NCBI RefSeq assembly: GCF_002093745.1
Contig: NZ_MTSB01000007.1
Span: 236,348 to 300,347, forward strand
DNA: 64,000 nt
Reading direction: 5' to 3'
Source: Pseudomonas graminis
GTDB taxonomy: Bacteria > Pseudomonadota > Gammaproteobacteria > Pseudomonadales > Pseudomonadaceae
Shown: positions 32,170 through 40,792 of the stretch, piece by piece
How the letters are laid out: every line of letters starts with the position of its first letter
Position numbering within the stretch: position 1 is the stretch's first letter
Made by a program: the position numbers and the translations under genes
Notes under the pieces: model-generated
What the model saw: the letters and a program-made list of their open reading frames with translations, nothing else
Told to the model about the DNA's origin: nothing
Database searches by the model: none

Positions 32170-32535
32170 CCTTGCGCCCCGGAAAACAACGGTTCATATC
32201 AGTGTTCGAGCCGTGTAACACAATGCAGTTATATGCCAAGAGTTCGACACAAGTCCGCATGTCTTTAGGCCATCAGCGAAGAAAAAAGCGGATGAAGCAG
32301 CCGTCTGCCCGGTTTTATTGGGTCATGTCGCGGTTGAAATGATGATTATCAGATGAACGGTAATGAACTTTTTGACAGGTAACAGCCCAGCGTCACTGGA
32401 TGTGCGATCAATAACGGCGCAGTGCGAAAACAATCACACCTTGAAAACTGCGTCTACGCTCTCACGTGGCCACTCGGGACAGTGCCCGGATGGATCGACT
32501 TTTCCCATGACATGACATAAGAAGGATGAGGGCGT
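32170..32535. other. divergent intergenic region, sulfotransferase / tail-collar gene
   Basis: About 366 bases, AT-richer than the flanking genes, should hold the promoters for the sulfotransferase-adhesin-TolC unit (leftwards) and the tail-collar gene (rightwards). I see no gene, no clear sigma54 element and no strong palindrome. Confidence 0.5.
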
Positions 32536-33126
32536 ATGGAAGTTTTTATGGGTTCAATCATGATGTTTGGTTTTGATTTTGCACCTTCAGGCTGGGCGCA
32601 ATGCAACGGACAAACATTGAACATCAACCAGTATCAGGCCTTGTATTCACTGTTGGGGGGCACGTACGGAGGTAACGGTTCGTCAACCTTCATGGTGCCC
32701 AATTTGCAGGGTCGGGTGCCGGTCAATCAGGGCTCCGGCACCAACCTCACTCCGCGTGTGATGGGCGCTGCTTCAGGGGTTGAGAAGGTAACGGTAGCCA
32801 TCGCCAACATGCCTGCTCATGTACACGCACTGAGCACGCTGACAGCGACCACCACGATTAATCTGGCCAACCCGGCAGTCACCGGGGCGACCATTGCGCC
32901 AACCACCGACAATGCGTTTATAGGCGCTTCCACCTCCGGGCCAATGTCCGCCAATATATTCTCGCCCAGTGCCGGAACAACGCCTGTCGTGCAAAAAGGT
33001 GTCACCACCGCCGTCAGTGGAACCATGCAGTCCGTTGGCGGAAGCTTGCCTCTCGACAGCATGAATCCTTTTCTGGTCGTGAACTTCAGCATTGCCTTGC
33101 AAGGGATTTATCCAAGCCGGAGTTGA
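32536..33126 (+). CDS. phage tail-collar domain protein (microcystin-dependent-protein type)
   Basis: A 196-residue protein with an N-terminal collar domain (about 3-70: GSIMMFGFDFAPSGWAQCNG, LLGGTYGGNGSSTFMVPNLQ, GRVPV) and the usual MPAHVH motif (about 91-96). A Ser/Thr/Ala-rich middle follows, then a C-terminal PFLVVNFSIALQGIYPSR typical of the family. Such proteins occur in phage tail fibres but also in standalone loci with export genes; no phage genes are nearby. ATG at 32536 is preceded by GAGGG. The DUF6916-like gene follows 53 bases later. Confidence 0.9.
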   Translation: MEVFMGSIMMFGFDFAPSGWAQCNGQTLNINQYQALYSLLGGTYGGNGSSTFMVPNLQGRVPVNQGSGTNLTPRVMGAASGVEKVTVAIANMPAHVHALSTLTATTTINLANPAVTGATIAPTTDNAFIGASTSGPMSANIFSPSAGTTPVVQKGVTTAVSGTMQSVGGSLPLDSMNPFLVVNFSIALQGIYPSRS

Positions 33127-33179
33127 GTTGTTCGCGCCCAGGGACGGGCTTTTCCTGTATTTCGCGCTGGAGATGCTTA

Positions 33180-33491
33180 ATGCTGCAAGACATTACTGTC
33201 GAACACTTTCGAGCGGTGGTCGGTACTACCTGCTTACTGCAATTGGGCGATGGCAGTCAGTTGCCGGTCCAGGTTTCATCGGTCGCCGAACGGCCGCAGG
33301 CGCGCGCCTCTCAAGATCAACGCCTGCCGTTCAACGTGTCTCTGGACTCTTTGGAGCCCAGCGCCTTTATCGACGGCCCATGCGCCATCGAGCTACCGGA
33401 CACCGGCGTACTGCAGGATGTTTTCGTGTCTCGCGTACCTGCCATGGGGCGTGACAGCCGGTTAGCCTACTTTTGCATCAGCTTCAATTGA
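33180..33491 (+). CDS. DUF6916-like small protein
   Basis: A 103-residue beta-rich protein: MLQDITVEHFRAVVGTTCLL, a PFNVSLDSLEP strand pair and a C-terminal SRLAYFCISFN. It matches, from memory, the small DUF6916-type proteins that accompany tail-collar proteins. Function unknown. GGAG lies about 8 bases before the ATG at 33180; an earlier in-frame start at 33123 is rejected. Its 3' end overlaps the convergent GNAT gene by 8 bases. Confidence 0.7.
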   Translation: MLQDITVEHFRAVVGTTCLLQLGDGSQLPVQVSSVAERPQARASQDQRLPFNVSLDSLEPSAFIDGPCAIELPDTGVLQDVFVSRVPAMGRDSRLAYFCISFN

Positions 33492-33996
33492 CGGCAGCGG
33501 CCTGGCCTGGATACCAGATCAGCCGCTCGGCCGCCACGTCCCGTTCCTGAACCTCAAACCCCAGCGCCAGATAATGCTGGCGCGCATGGGGGTTGTTGGC
33601 CCAGACCACCGTTGCGACCGGACAGCGTATCTGTTCGGCCGCCTGCTGCACGCCTTGCACGACGTTACGACCATAACCCTTGCCACGTGCAGCCGGAATG
33701 AACGCCAGGTACAGCACGCGAATCTCGTTGTGGCCGAAGTCGGTGACCAGCGCGCCAATGGGCGTGCCGAGCTTTTCAACCACGTAGTGCATGGCGTTCG
33801 GAAAGTGCTCCCCCAGCCCCAGATCCTGTACGCGAAACTGCTGGGCGACAACGTCCTCAACCTGATCGCGTTCTCCGTCGATCAGTTGCAGATCGGGCCG
33901 CGCCGAGTGATAGAGCACCTGTAGAAAGGCACTGTCGGTCTCTCTCGATGGCCGCACGACCAGTCCATCGATATTGGCGAAAGGTTTTTTTGTCAT
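33484..33996 (-). CDS. GNAT family N-acetyltransferase
   Basis: A 170-residue acetyltransferase of the GNAT fold. The acetyl-CoA-binding motif A is seen as FIPAARGKGYGRNVVQGVQQ (about 108-127), preceded by the YLAF strand and followed by NPHARQHYLALGFEVQ (motif B). ATG at 33996 has GAGG 7 bases upstream. It is 27 bases downstream of the M50/HlyD membrane protein gene and likely belongs to the same transcript, so its substrate may be part of the export system. Confidence 0.85.
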   Translation of the reverse strand: MTKKPFANIDGLVVRPSRETDSAFLQVLYHSARPDLQLIDGERDQVEDVVAQQFRVQDLGLGEHFPNAMHYVVEKLGTPIGALVTDFGHNEIRVLYLAFIPAARGKGYGRNVVQGVQQAAEQIRCPVATVVWANNPHARQHYLALGFEVQERDVAAERLIWYPGQAAAVN

Positions 33997-34023
33997 GTGC
34001 TGTCCTCTGTCCATGTGTCAGCT

Positions 34024-36120
34024 TCAAAACCCGCTTTCACGCACGCCCAGTGCGGCAAGCCGGCGCCAGGTCGCGCCCAGCAGGGATTCGCTGCGACCGT
34101 CCAGCACGGCAACGCCGCGCAATGGCTGGGACGGTGCGGCGGTATTGTCCACCAGTTTCAGGCGTACGCCGTACTGGCCTTGTACCGGTTCGGCGCGCTG
34201 ATTTTCGTCTCGACGTACGGCAATAGGGCCGTGATGATCGGAACTCAACGCCTCTTGATCCAGCCAGGCCACGCCGTTGGCGTCGACTTCCTGAAGCTCC
34301 ACGGCCAGCGACTCACGCATCGGGTCGTCAGCAATGAAGCGTCCCCGATCTCCGGGGGCTATGCGCCATAACGCATTCTCGGCCACGTACCCGCGAATCC
34401 GGGTGCCTGCCTCGACCACCCGAAGCAGCGGATCCCTGGTTGAAACCCAGCGCCCGACGCTCAACTGCGGCAGCAGATCGCGCACCTGCCCGGCCTTGGG
34501 CGCGCGCAACAACAGGCGCTCGCGCCGTGCCGCCAGGCCTCTGTACTCGGCGACGGCTTCGGCCAGGCGCTGTTCCAGGATGCCGGCATCGGCAGCGGTC
34601 TCGCTGCGCCCGGCCTGGCGACGCATCTGCAACTGGAGCATGTTGATTTCACGGCGCACGATGCTTTGCCGGGAGTCGATGTCAGGGGATTCCAGCTCCA
34701 TCAGCACGGCACCTTGTTCGACCTTCTGGCCGTCCCGCACGTTGACTTGCCTGACCCTGGCCGCTGCCGGAGCGTGAATGGCGGTCACGCTTTCGGCTTC
34801 CAGCATCACCGGCAACTCGACACTGCTGTGCCACGGCACGATCAGCAGCAAGACGAGCGCCAGCAAGCCTGTCGCACTGAGCAGCACACGGGGTGCATAC
34901 GCTTGTTCGCGGTGCGACCACCAGTGACGACATTCCTTGAAAATCGGCAGAAAAATGAACCAGCCCAGTTCCACCAGCATCAGGAAAATCCCAAGCAATT
35001 TGAAAAACAGGTGGTAGACCGCCAGCGCGATACCGAAAAACAACGCTGCACGCCACAGCCATGAAAGATAGCCCCACCACAGCAACCGACGCTGCATGAC
35101 CGGTGACCACGGCTCTGGCGCAGGCAGGCCGTAACCGAACAAGGCCTCGCGCAGCCGCCAGCGGCAGAGGGCGAAAGCCCGGCCCTGAAGGTTGTCGACT
35201 CCCCATAAGTCGCTGATCAGAAAGTAGCCGTCGAAGCGCATGAACGGATTGAGATTGACCACCACAGTGGTTAGCCACGTTGCGCTGGCGAGCATGAAGG
35301 CGGCGGTGCGCGCCGGCCCGTCGGGCAACAGCGACCAGGCCAGCAGGGCGATGCACGCTAACAGCATTTCCGCCAGCACGCCGCCTGCGCCGATCAGCAG
35401 GCGGGCGCGTCTGTCATTGACCCGCCAGGCGTCGCTGACATCGGTGTAGAACAGGGGCAACAGCACCATGAACGCCACGCCCATGCTTTGCACCCGACAG
35501 CCGGCGCGCTTGGCCATGAACGCATGGCCGAACTCATGACAAAGCTTGGCAAAAAACAGGGCCACGCCAAATGCCAGAGCACCGCCGAGGCTGAACAGGT
35601 GCGGGAAGGTGCCGATGAAACGCTGCCAGTCCCGGGCGACCAGAAAAACCCCCAGCGCCAGCGTGAGCGGCAACCCGTAACGCAGCAGCCTTGCACCGTA
35701 GCGCGCCAGCCACGGCCAGACCTGGTCGAGAAATGCATCCGGACGCCAGAGCGGAATGCGGAAGAACAGATATTGATGCAGAAGCATCTGCCACAGCCCG
35801 TGACGTGAGGCCGCAGCTTTGTGGGCGTAGCTGGCGCGCTGCTCCGGGTCCTGTGCGGCGATCAGGTCATGACCGCGCAAAAAGCGCAGCAGTTCTTCTA
35901 CTTCAGCACTGCCCAGCGGCAGGCCCGGTTCGCGATTGGCCGCTTGCAGCACCCGTGAAGCGTCGCCCAGTGCCCAATGACGCAGCAGACGCATGGCCTG
36001 AGTACCCAGCTTGAAATAGCGACCGCGCAGCGGGTCGGCCAGGGTCCAGCGCGGCGAGCCGTCGAGGGCCGGGGCGGCGGGTGTCAGTTGCAGGTCTGCA
36101 CGCAGAGTGGGCAGGTTCAT
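34024..36120 (-). CDS. M50-type metalloprotease-like membrane protein fused to an HlyD domain
   Basis: A 698-residue membrane protein. Residues 1-110 form a soluble, possibly PqqD-like region. Several transmembrane helices follow (about 146-165, 178-194, 212-226, 241-265, 274-292, 350-395). The zinc site has HEFGH at 195-199 and NPFMRFDG at 291-298, the two metal-ligand motifs of site-2 (M50) proteases. A helix at about 412-430 leads into a biotinyl-lipoyl-like segment (about 443-475), a coiled coil and a second beta region, as in HlyD/MFP adaptors. It overlaps the upstream gene by TAATG. Likely an inner-membrane component of export, possibly processing the substrate. Confidence 0.85.
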   Translation of the reverse strand: MNLPTLRADLQLTPAAPALDGSPRWTLADPLRGRYFKLGTQAMRLLRHWALGDASRVLQAANREPGLPLGSAEVEELLRFLRGHDLIAAQDPEQRASYAHKAAASRHGLWQMLLHQYLFFRIPLWRPDAFLDQVWPWLARYGARLLRYGLPLTLALGVFLVARDWQRFIGTFPHLFSLGGALAFGVALFFAKLCHEFGHAFMAKRAGCRVQSMGVAFMVLLPLFYTDVSDAWRVNDRRARLLIGAGGVLAEMLLACIALLAWSLLPDGPARTAAFMLASATWLTTVVVNLNPFMRFDGYFLISDLWGVDNLQGRAFALCRWRLREALFGYGLPAPEPWSPVMQRRLLWWGYLSWLWRAALFFGIALAVYHLFFKLLGIFLMLVELGWFIFLPIFKECRHWWSHREQAYAPRVLLSATGLLALVLLLIVPWHSSVELPVMLEAESVTAIHAPAAARVRQVNVRDGQKVEQGAVLMELESPDIDSRQSIVRREINMLQLQMRRQAGRSETAADAGILEQRLAEAVAEYRGLAARRERLLLRAPKAGQVRDLLPQLSVGRWVSTRDPLLRVVEAGTRIRGYVAENALWRIAPGDRGRFIADDPMRESLAVELQEVDANGVAWLDQEALSSDHHGPIAVRRDENQRAEPVQGQYGVRLKLVDNTAAPSQPLRGVAVLDGRSESLLGATWRRLAALGVRESGF

Positions 36121-37442
36121 TACAGGCCTACACTTTGACGCAGACCGGCAAGAGGGCGACGCAGCAGGTACAGCGCCAACGGCGCCCGGTCGCCGAACAC
36201 CTTCGCGGTGCCGCGCAGACCGATCCGTGGGGGTGGCGACTCGAGAAAACTGGCATCCAGGCGATAAGCCAGCTGCCCGCCGGGGGTGGGCTGCGCTTCA
36301 TAGGCGGCCCGTTCAAGGCGGGCCGCGTGACGTTGCAGCGGGTCGCTGTCCAGAAACAGCGCTATTTCAGCGTCCGGTTGCAGCGCAATCGCGTCGCCGA
36401 CCGCCAGTTCGATACGCAGCTCGGCCTGAGTCGGATCGGCAATTTCCAGCAGACGCTCGCCGGTCTGCACCGGCTTGCCGAGCCAGCGCTGGGCATCGGC
36501 AAACACGGCAATGCCGTCACGCTCGGCACGCACTTCACTGCGTTTCAGCAACTCGCGAGCATAGTCGCGCTCAGCACGTTTCTGCTCGACGCGGGCCGCC
36601 AGCAGGTCGATTCTCGAGTTTGATTCTGCGTCGGCGAACGACCGCTGCGAATTGGCTTTCAGTTCTGCTTCTGCCACGCCCAGCGCCCGTTCGGCCACAT
36701 CGGCCTGGGCCTTGAGGGTGGTGTTCTCGAAGCGCAGCAGCAGGTCGCCGGTCTTGACGGGCTGATTGGGTTTGACCAGAAATTCGGCCACCACGCCGTC
36801 CAGAGGCGCAGCCACCACCCGACCGCCCAGCGGGACGACCTCGGCCGGTGCCAGCACCGATTGACGCACCGGGATCAGCAGGCACAGCAGCGCCAACATC
36901 ACCAGCAAGGCCTGGCGTTTGCGGTTGAAACGCAAGCGCCAGGGTTTTCCGGGTTGCAAGGCCAGCCAGGCATGGCTACAGGTATCGCCCAATTGCGCGA
37001 GCAGGACTTGCTCGGCGGGCGTCCACGGCGTGTCACGGGCCAGCCACAGGCCGCCAAACACCTCGCCTTTGCGGTCTTGCAGCGGCAGCCAGAAAACATG
37101 GGGGGCCGACAGGCTGTTCCAGTCCTCGCGCACCGATGCACTGAGTGACTCCATGCGAACGACGCGGGCCGGCTTGACCAGGTCCAGCTTGAGCAACTGG
37201 CCGACGGCGTGCTCGACAAACGCCACGAACGGCGCATGGGGTTCGATAACGCTGACCCCGGTCACCGAGCGCACTTTGCCGGCGATCACCAGCGCCGCAT
37301 GGCGGTAACCGAACAACCCCTGGCTGTCGTTGACCAGGCTGTAAGCCAGTTGCTCTGTCGTGGGCGCGGCGCGGGTCAGCCGTTCAAGGTCCAGAAATTG
37401 CGCGAATACCCGTTCTACCGCGCCGGATACGGGGGCGTTCAC
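36120..37442 (-). CDS. HlyD family membrane-fusion protein with a GAF-like N-terminal domain
   Basis: A 440-residue protein. The N-terminal 160 residues resemble a degenerate GAF-like sensory domain (LVIAGKVRSVTGVSVIEPHA, HVFWLPLQDRKGEVFGGLWL). One helix (about 176-192) crosses the inner membrane. A biotinyl-lipoyl-like motif (about 203-240, GGRVVAAPLDGVVAEFLVKP), a coiled-coil hairpin (about 245-325) and a beta-barrel follow, as in membrane-fusion proteins. A cytosolic GAF-like domain on an adaptor is unusual. Start and stop overlap neighbouring genes (ATGA, TAATG), so it is translationally coupled. Confidence 0.82.
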   Translation of the reverse strand: MNAPVSGAVERVFAQFLDLERLTRAAPTTEQLAYSLVNDSQGLFGYRHAALVIAGKVRSVTGVSVIEPHAPFVAFVEHAVGQLLKLDLVKPARVVRMESLSASVREDWNSLSAPHVFWLPLQDRKGEVFGGLWLARDTPWTPAEQVLLAQLGDTCSHAWLALQPGKPWRLRFNRKRQALLVMLALLCLLIPVRQSVLAPAEVVPLGGRVVAAPLDGVVAEFLVKPNQPVKTGDLLLRFENTTLKAQADVAERALGVAEAELKANSQRSFADAESNSRIDLLAARVEQKRAERDYARELLKRSEVRAERDGIAVFADAQRWLGKPVQTGERLLEIADPTQAELRIELAVGDAIALQPDAEIALFLDSDPLQRHAARLERAAYEAQPTPGGQLAYRLDASFLESPPPRIGLRGTAKVFGDRAPLALYLLRRPLAGLRQSVGL

Positions 37443-38218
37443 TTAAGCTCCGCGAAATGTGCCGTACCGCTCATGCCTCCGAGCAGACCCTCAGCCTTGG
37501 GCAGGCTGGCGATCAGCAGCAACGTCTGGCTGCCTTCATCGATGCGCGCACCGAGACGCTTGACGGTCGCGGTCAGGGGCTGGCCGGTCTCGTCCGGGAC
37601 GAAACTGAACGTTTGCCCCGGCTTGAGTTTGCTCATCCAGCGCGAAGGCACCAACAGGTGGAGTTCGAGTGTTCGGTTGTCGACGATTTCAAGCATCGGC
37701 GTGCCTGCTGCGACGCTCTCGTAACGCTTGACCTTGCGCTCGACCACTTGCCCGTCATAGGGCGCAATCACGCTGCAACGCTTGATCTGTACCTGATAGA
37801 CGCCAGACTGCGCCTGTGTTTCGGAAAGCCTGGCCTCGGCGCGCGCCACTTCAAAGCGGCCCACCGAGTTGAGGGAGGCCAGTTGCCGATTGTGTGCCAG
37901 TTCTTCACTGGCGCCACGGCTGGCTGCCTGCGCGGCATTGAGCTGAGCCTGATAGGCGGAGCAATCGAAGCGGGCGAGGGTATCGCCCTTGTTGAACGAC
38001 TCGCCTTCCTGGAAAGGCAGATCAACGATACGGCCCGACAGCTCGCTGGCAAGCACGGCCTGATTGGTCGCGCGCAGCACGCCTCGCGCTTCGCTGGCGG
38101 GTACGGAATGGCTGGCAGGTGCGGTGTCTTCAAGCAGCGCGCTATCGGTTGACGTCTGCGCCTGGGCCAGGCTTGCCACACTTAACATCCCTAAAAGTAC
38201 AGCTTGCGAACACCGCAT
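37439..38218 (-). CDS. periplasmic adaptor (HlyD / RND-type membrane fusion protein)
   Basis: A 259-residue protein with a cleavable signal peptide (hydrophobic LLGMLSVASLAQA, then Q) and the layout of short periplasmic adaptors: SGRIVDLPFQEGESFNKGDTL (lipoyl half), a helical hairpin (about 88-140), the second lipoyl half CSVIAPYDGQVVERKVKR, and a C-terminal barrel. It should span the periplasm to a TolC-type duct. AAGGAG lies just before the ATG. It is the first of three adaptor-like genes in this unit. Confidence 0.85.
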   Translation of the reverse strand: MRCSQAVLLGMLSVASLAQAQTSTDSALLEDTAPASHSVPASEARGVLRATNQAVLASELSGRIVDLPFQEGESFNKGDTLARFDCSAYQAQLNAAQAASRGASEELAHNRQLASLNSVGRFEVARAEARLSETQAQSGVYQVQIKRCSVIAPYDGQVVERKVKRYESVAAGTPMLEIVDNRTLELHLLVPSRWMSKLKPGQTFSFVPDETGQPLTATVKRLGARIDEGSQTLLLIASLPKAEGLLGGMSGTAHFAELK

Positions 38219-38275
38219 CCAGCGAACTCCTTAAAAAATGGTGTACTCGGCACAGCCTGTGCCGATCGTGCCGTG

Positions 38276-40393
38276 TTATCCGAACTGTTTTTCCGGCGTG
38301 CTTAAAAACGTTTCGAGCTCTGCAAGCGGCAGCGGCTTGCTGATCAGATAACCTTGAATCTGATCGCAATTGTTTTTACGCAGAAACGCCAGTTGCTCCG
38401 GTGTTTCGACACCCTCGGCAATGACTTTCAGACCGAGGCTGTGAGCCAGTTCGATGATCGCTCTGGCGATGGCAGCGTCCTGCGGGTTGCTGGTCACTTC
38501 ACGAATGAAGGCGATATCGATTTTAAGCTTGTGAATAGGGAATCGGCGCAGGTACGCGAGACTTGAATAGCCGGTGCCGAAGTCGTCGATGGAAATACTC
38601 ACGCCGTTGGCCTTGAGCGTTTCCAGAGTAGCGATGGTGTGCGACGTGTTTTCCATCAGCGAACTTTCCGTCAGCTCGACCTCCAGCCACTGCGGTTTGA
38701 CCCGATGCTTTGTCAGTGCCTGACGGATGTCGGCGACCAGGCTGCTGTTGGATATCTGCTGGCCAGAGACGTTGACGGCCACTTGAAACAGGCCCAGCCC
38801 CGTGCGTTCCCAGTCGGCAATTTGTGCGCAGACACGGTCAAGCACCCAGTTGCCGACTTCGCCGATCAGGCCCAGGTTCTCCAGCACCGGAATGAACACC
38901 GCAGGTGATACGCCGGGCAGCCCCGGGCGTGGCCAGCGCAACAGGGCTTCCAGCCCGCATACCCGGTCATCGGCCAGGTTGAGCTTGGGCTGATAGACAA
39001 TTTCGAACGCCTCCTTTTCCACGGCTTCACGCAACGCGGCTTCAAGGTCGAGACGTGCCGACACTTCGGCGTTCATCTGTGCGGTGTAGAACCTGTAACT
39101 GTCGACGCCGAACTTCTTCGCGTTGTTCATGGCGGTGTAGGCGTGTCTGATCAGTTCGCGTGCGTCTTCGCCGTCCTCCGGATAGAGAGCGATACCGATG
39201 CTCGCGGTCATGACAATGTTCTGGCCTTCGACCTGGAAAGGCACCCGCAAGGCCTTGCGAATGCGCTCAAGGGTTTGTCGGGTATCGGCCTGACCGTCAC
39301 GGATCATCAGAATCAGGGCAAACTCGTCACCGTCCACGCGCCCGAGGGTGTCGCTGGCGTTCAGGCAGTCCGACAAGCGATGGCTGACCTCCAGCAACAC
39401 CTGATCACCCAGAACGTGGCCCCAGGTTTCGTTGATATTTTTGAACCCGTCCAGGTTGACCGTCAGGGCGGCGAGCTTCCAGCGACTGATGGCGGCCTGA
39501 GTGAGGCCCATCTGCAAGCTGGTGAAAAACAGATCCCGGTTCGGCAGACCGGTCAGGGTGTCGTAATGGGCCATCGTCAGCAGGCGTTGATCGCTTTCCT
39601 TGCGCCGGGTGATGTCACGCACGATGCCGACGATGACCCAGTCTTCGCCAGTGCGATACGCCTGGCGATGGATCTCCACCTCGACATCCCGTCCGCTTTT
39701 GTCACGGATCTGGGTTTCCAGCGGTTCGCTGGGGCCTTTGCCGGCGATGATCTGGTCGTACACCCGCTCAAGGTTTTCCATCGACGTCTCGCCCAGCTCG
39801 GCGGGTGTCTTATGCGAGAGTTCCTCGGCGGTGTAACCCAGTAACTGGCACGCCCTGCGGTTGAACTCGATAAGGCTCATGGTGTTGCGGTTGATCAGGA
39901 AAATAGCGTCTTCAGACGCGTCCATGACCGTGCGAAAGCGCTCCAGGTCGATGGTCCGCTGCTGTAATTGGTCTTCGAGTATCAGGCTGTGGCTTTTCAG
40001 GTAGTCGCCAAAGGCCTTGAGACGCAACAGATTGCGCACGCGCAGCCAGAGTTCGGCGCTGTCCACGGGTTTGTTCAGGTATTCCTCGGCACCGGCTTCC
40101 AGCCCTGACAGGCGCGCACTGTGCTCATCGAGTGCCGAGAGCATGATGATCGGGATATTGGCGGTCCCTTTCCGGGCCTTGAGCTGGCTGGCGACCTCGT
40201 AGCCATCCATGCCCGGCATCATGATATCGAGCAGGATCAGATCGGGCGCGCGCTTATCGATTATGGCCAGCGCGTGTTCACCCGACTCTGCCGTCAGCGT
40301 CTCGTAACCCTGGTTGCGCAGCAGCACCTCAAGCAGGTCCCGGACATGGACGTCATCATCGACAATCAGGATGGTTGCGGCGGGTTGGGTCAT
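38276..40393 (-). CDS. response regulator with PAS, GGDEF and EAL domains
   Basis: A 705-residue protein: receiver (about 7-125, acceptor D56 in LLDIMMPGMDG), PAS (about 150-270), GGDEF (about 278-440) and EAL (about 455-700). The cyclase signature reads DGDEF (RVDGDEFAL), with the first glycine changed, so synthesis activity is uncertain. The phosphodiesterase motifs are intact: GLEALLRW, DDFGTGYSSL, AEGVET and QGYLISKP. It probably adjusts cyclic-di-GMP after phosphorylation by the kinase encoded two genes upstream. Confidence 0.92.
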   Translation of the reverse strand: MTQPAATILIVDDDVHVRDLLEVLLRNQGYETLTAESGEHALAIIDKRAPDLILLDIMMPGMDGYEVASQLKARKGTANIPIIMLSALDEHSARLSGLEAGAEEYLNKPVDSAELWLRVRNLLRLKAFGDYLKSHSLILEDQLQQRTIDLERFRTVMDASEDAIFLINRNTMSLIEFNRRACQLLGYTAEELSHKTPAELGETSMENLERVYDQIIAGKGPSEPLETQIRDKSGRDVEVEIHRQAYRTGEDWVIVGIVRDITRRKESDQRLLTMAHYDTLTGLPNRDLFFTSLQMGLTQAAISRWKLAALTVNLDGFKNINETWGHVLGDQVLLEVSHRLSDCLNASDTLGRVDGDEFALILMIRDGQADTRQTLERIRKALRVPFQVEGQNIVMTASIGIALYPEDGEDARELIRHAYTAMNNAKKFGVDSYRFYTAQMNAEVSARLDLEAALREAVEKEAFEIVYQPKLNLADDRVCGLEALLRWPRPGLPGVSPAVFIPVLENLGLIGEVGNWVLDRVCAQIADWERTGLGLFQVAVNVSGQQISNSSLVADIRQALTKHRVKPQWLEVELTESSLMENTSHTIATLETLKANGVSISIDDFGTGYSSLAYLRRFPIHKLKIDIAFIREVTSNPQDAAIARAIIELAHSLGLKVIAEGVETPEQLAFLRKNNCDQIQGYLISKPLPLAELETFLSTPEKQFG

Positions 40394-40402
40394 GACGAAT
40401 GC

Positions 40403-40792
40403 TCAGATGATTGGCCTTAAAGGCGGATTTTTTTCAAGCAAGGCGTCGATGACCCGGTACAGCTCCTGATAGCGCAGGGGCTTGATGATGTAGGCGTTAC
40501 AGCCTGCCAGCCGGATTTTTTCTTCGTCTTCTTTCATGGCCATCGCGGTCAGGGCAATGACCGGGATTGCCGCAGTAGCCACCTCTTTCTTGAGCAGCGA
40601 CGTCGCGCTCAGGCCATCCATTTCAGGCAACTGGATGTCCATCAGAATCAGGTCGGGTTGACGCTCGCGGGCCAGCTTGAGACCCGTTTCCGCGTCGGTC
40701 GCACAGAGCACGTCATGACCGGCGCTGTTGAGCAGCAATTCGGCCAGACGCATGTTGGCGGCGTTGTCTTCGATGATCAGGATTTGGGCCAT
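40403..40792 (-). CDS. single-domain response regulator (CheY/DivK-like)
   Basis: A 129-residue stand-alone receiver with acceptor D52 (LILMDIQLPEMDG), acidic pocket ED at 8-9, and the ALTAMAM and IIKP switch residues. It has no output domain, so it acts through protein contact or as a phosphate shuttle. Its ATG overlaps the kinase stop (TAATG), and it is 9 bases upstream of the GGDEF-EAL gene, which implies one signalling unit. Confidence 0.9.
   Translation of the reverse strand: MAQILIIEDNAANMRLAELLLNSAGHDVLCATDAETGLKLARERQPDLILMDIQLPEMDGLSATSLLKKEVATAAIPVIALTAMAMKEDEEKIRLAGCNAYIIKPLRYQELYRVIDALLEKNPPLRPII

Noticed and set aside
32536..33491. Prophage or tailocin
   Set aside because: Only a collar-domain gene and a DUF6916-like gene are present; no capsid, sheath, baseplate, lysis or integrase genes.
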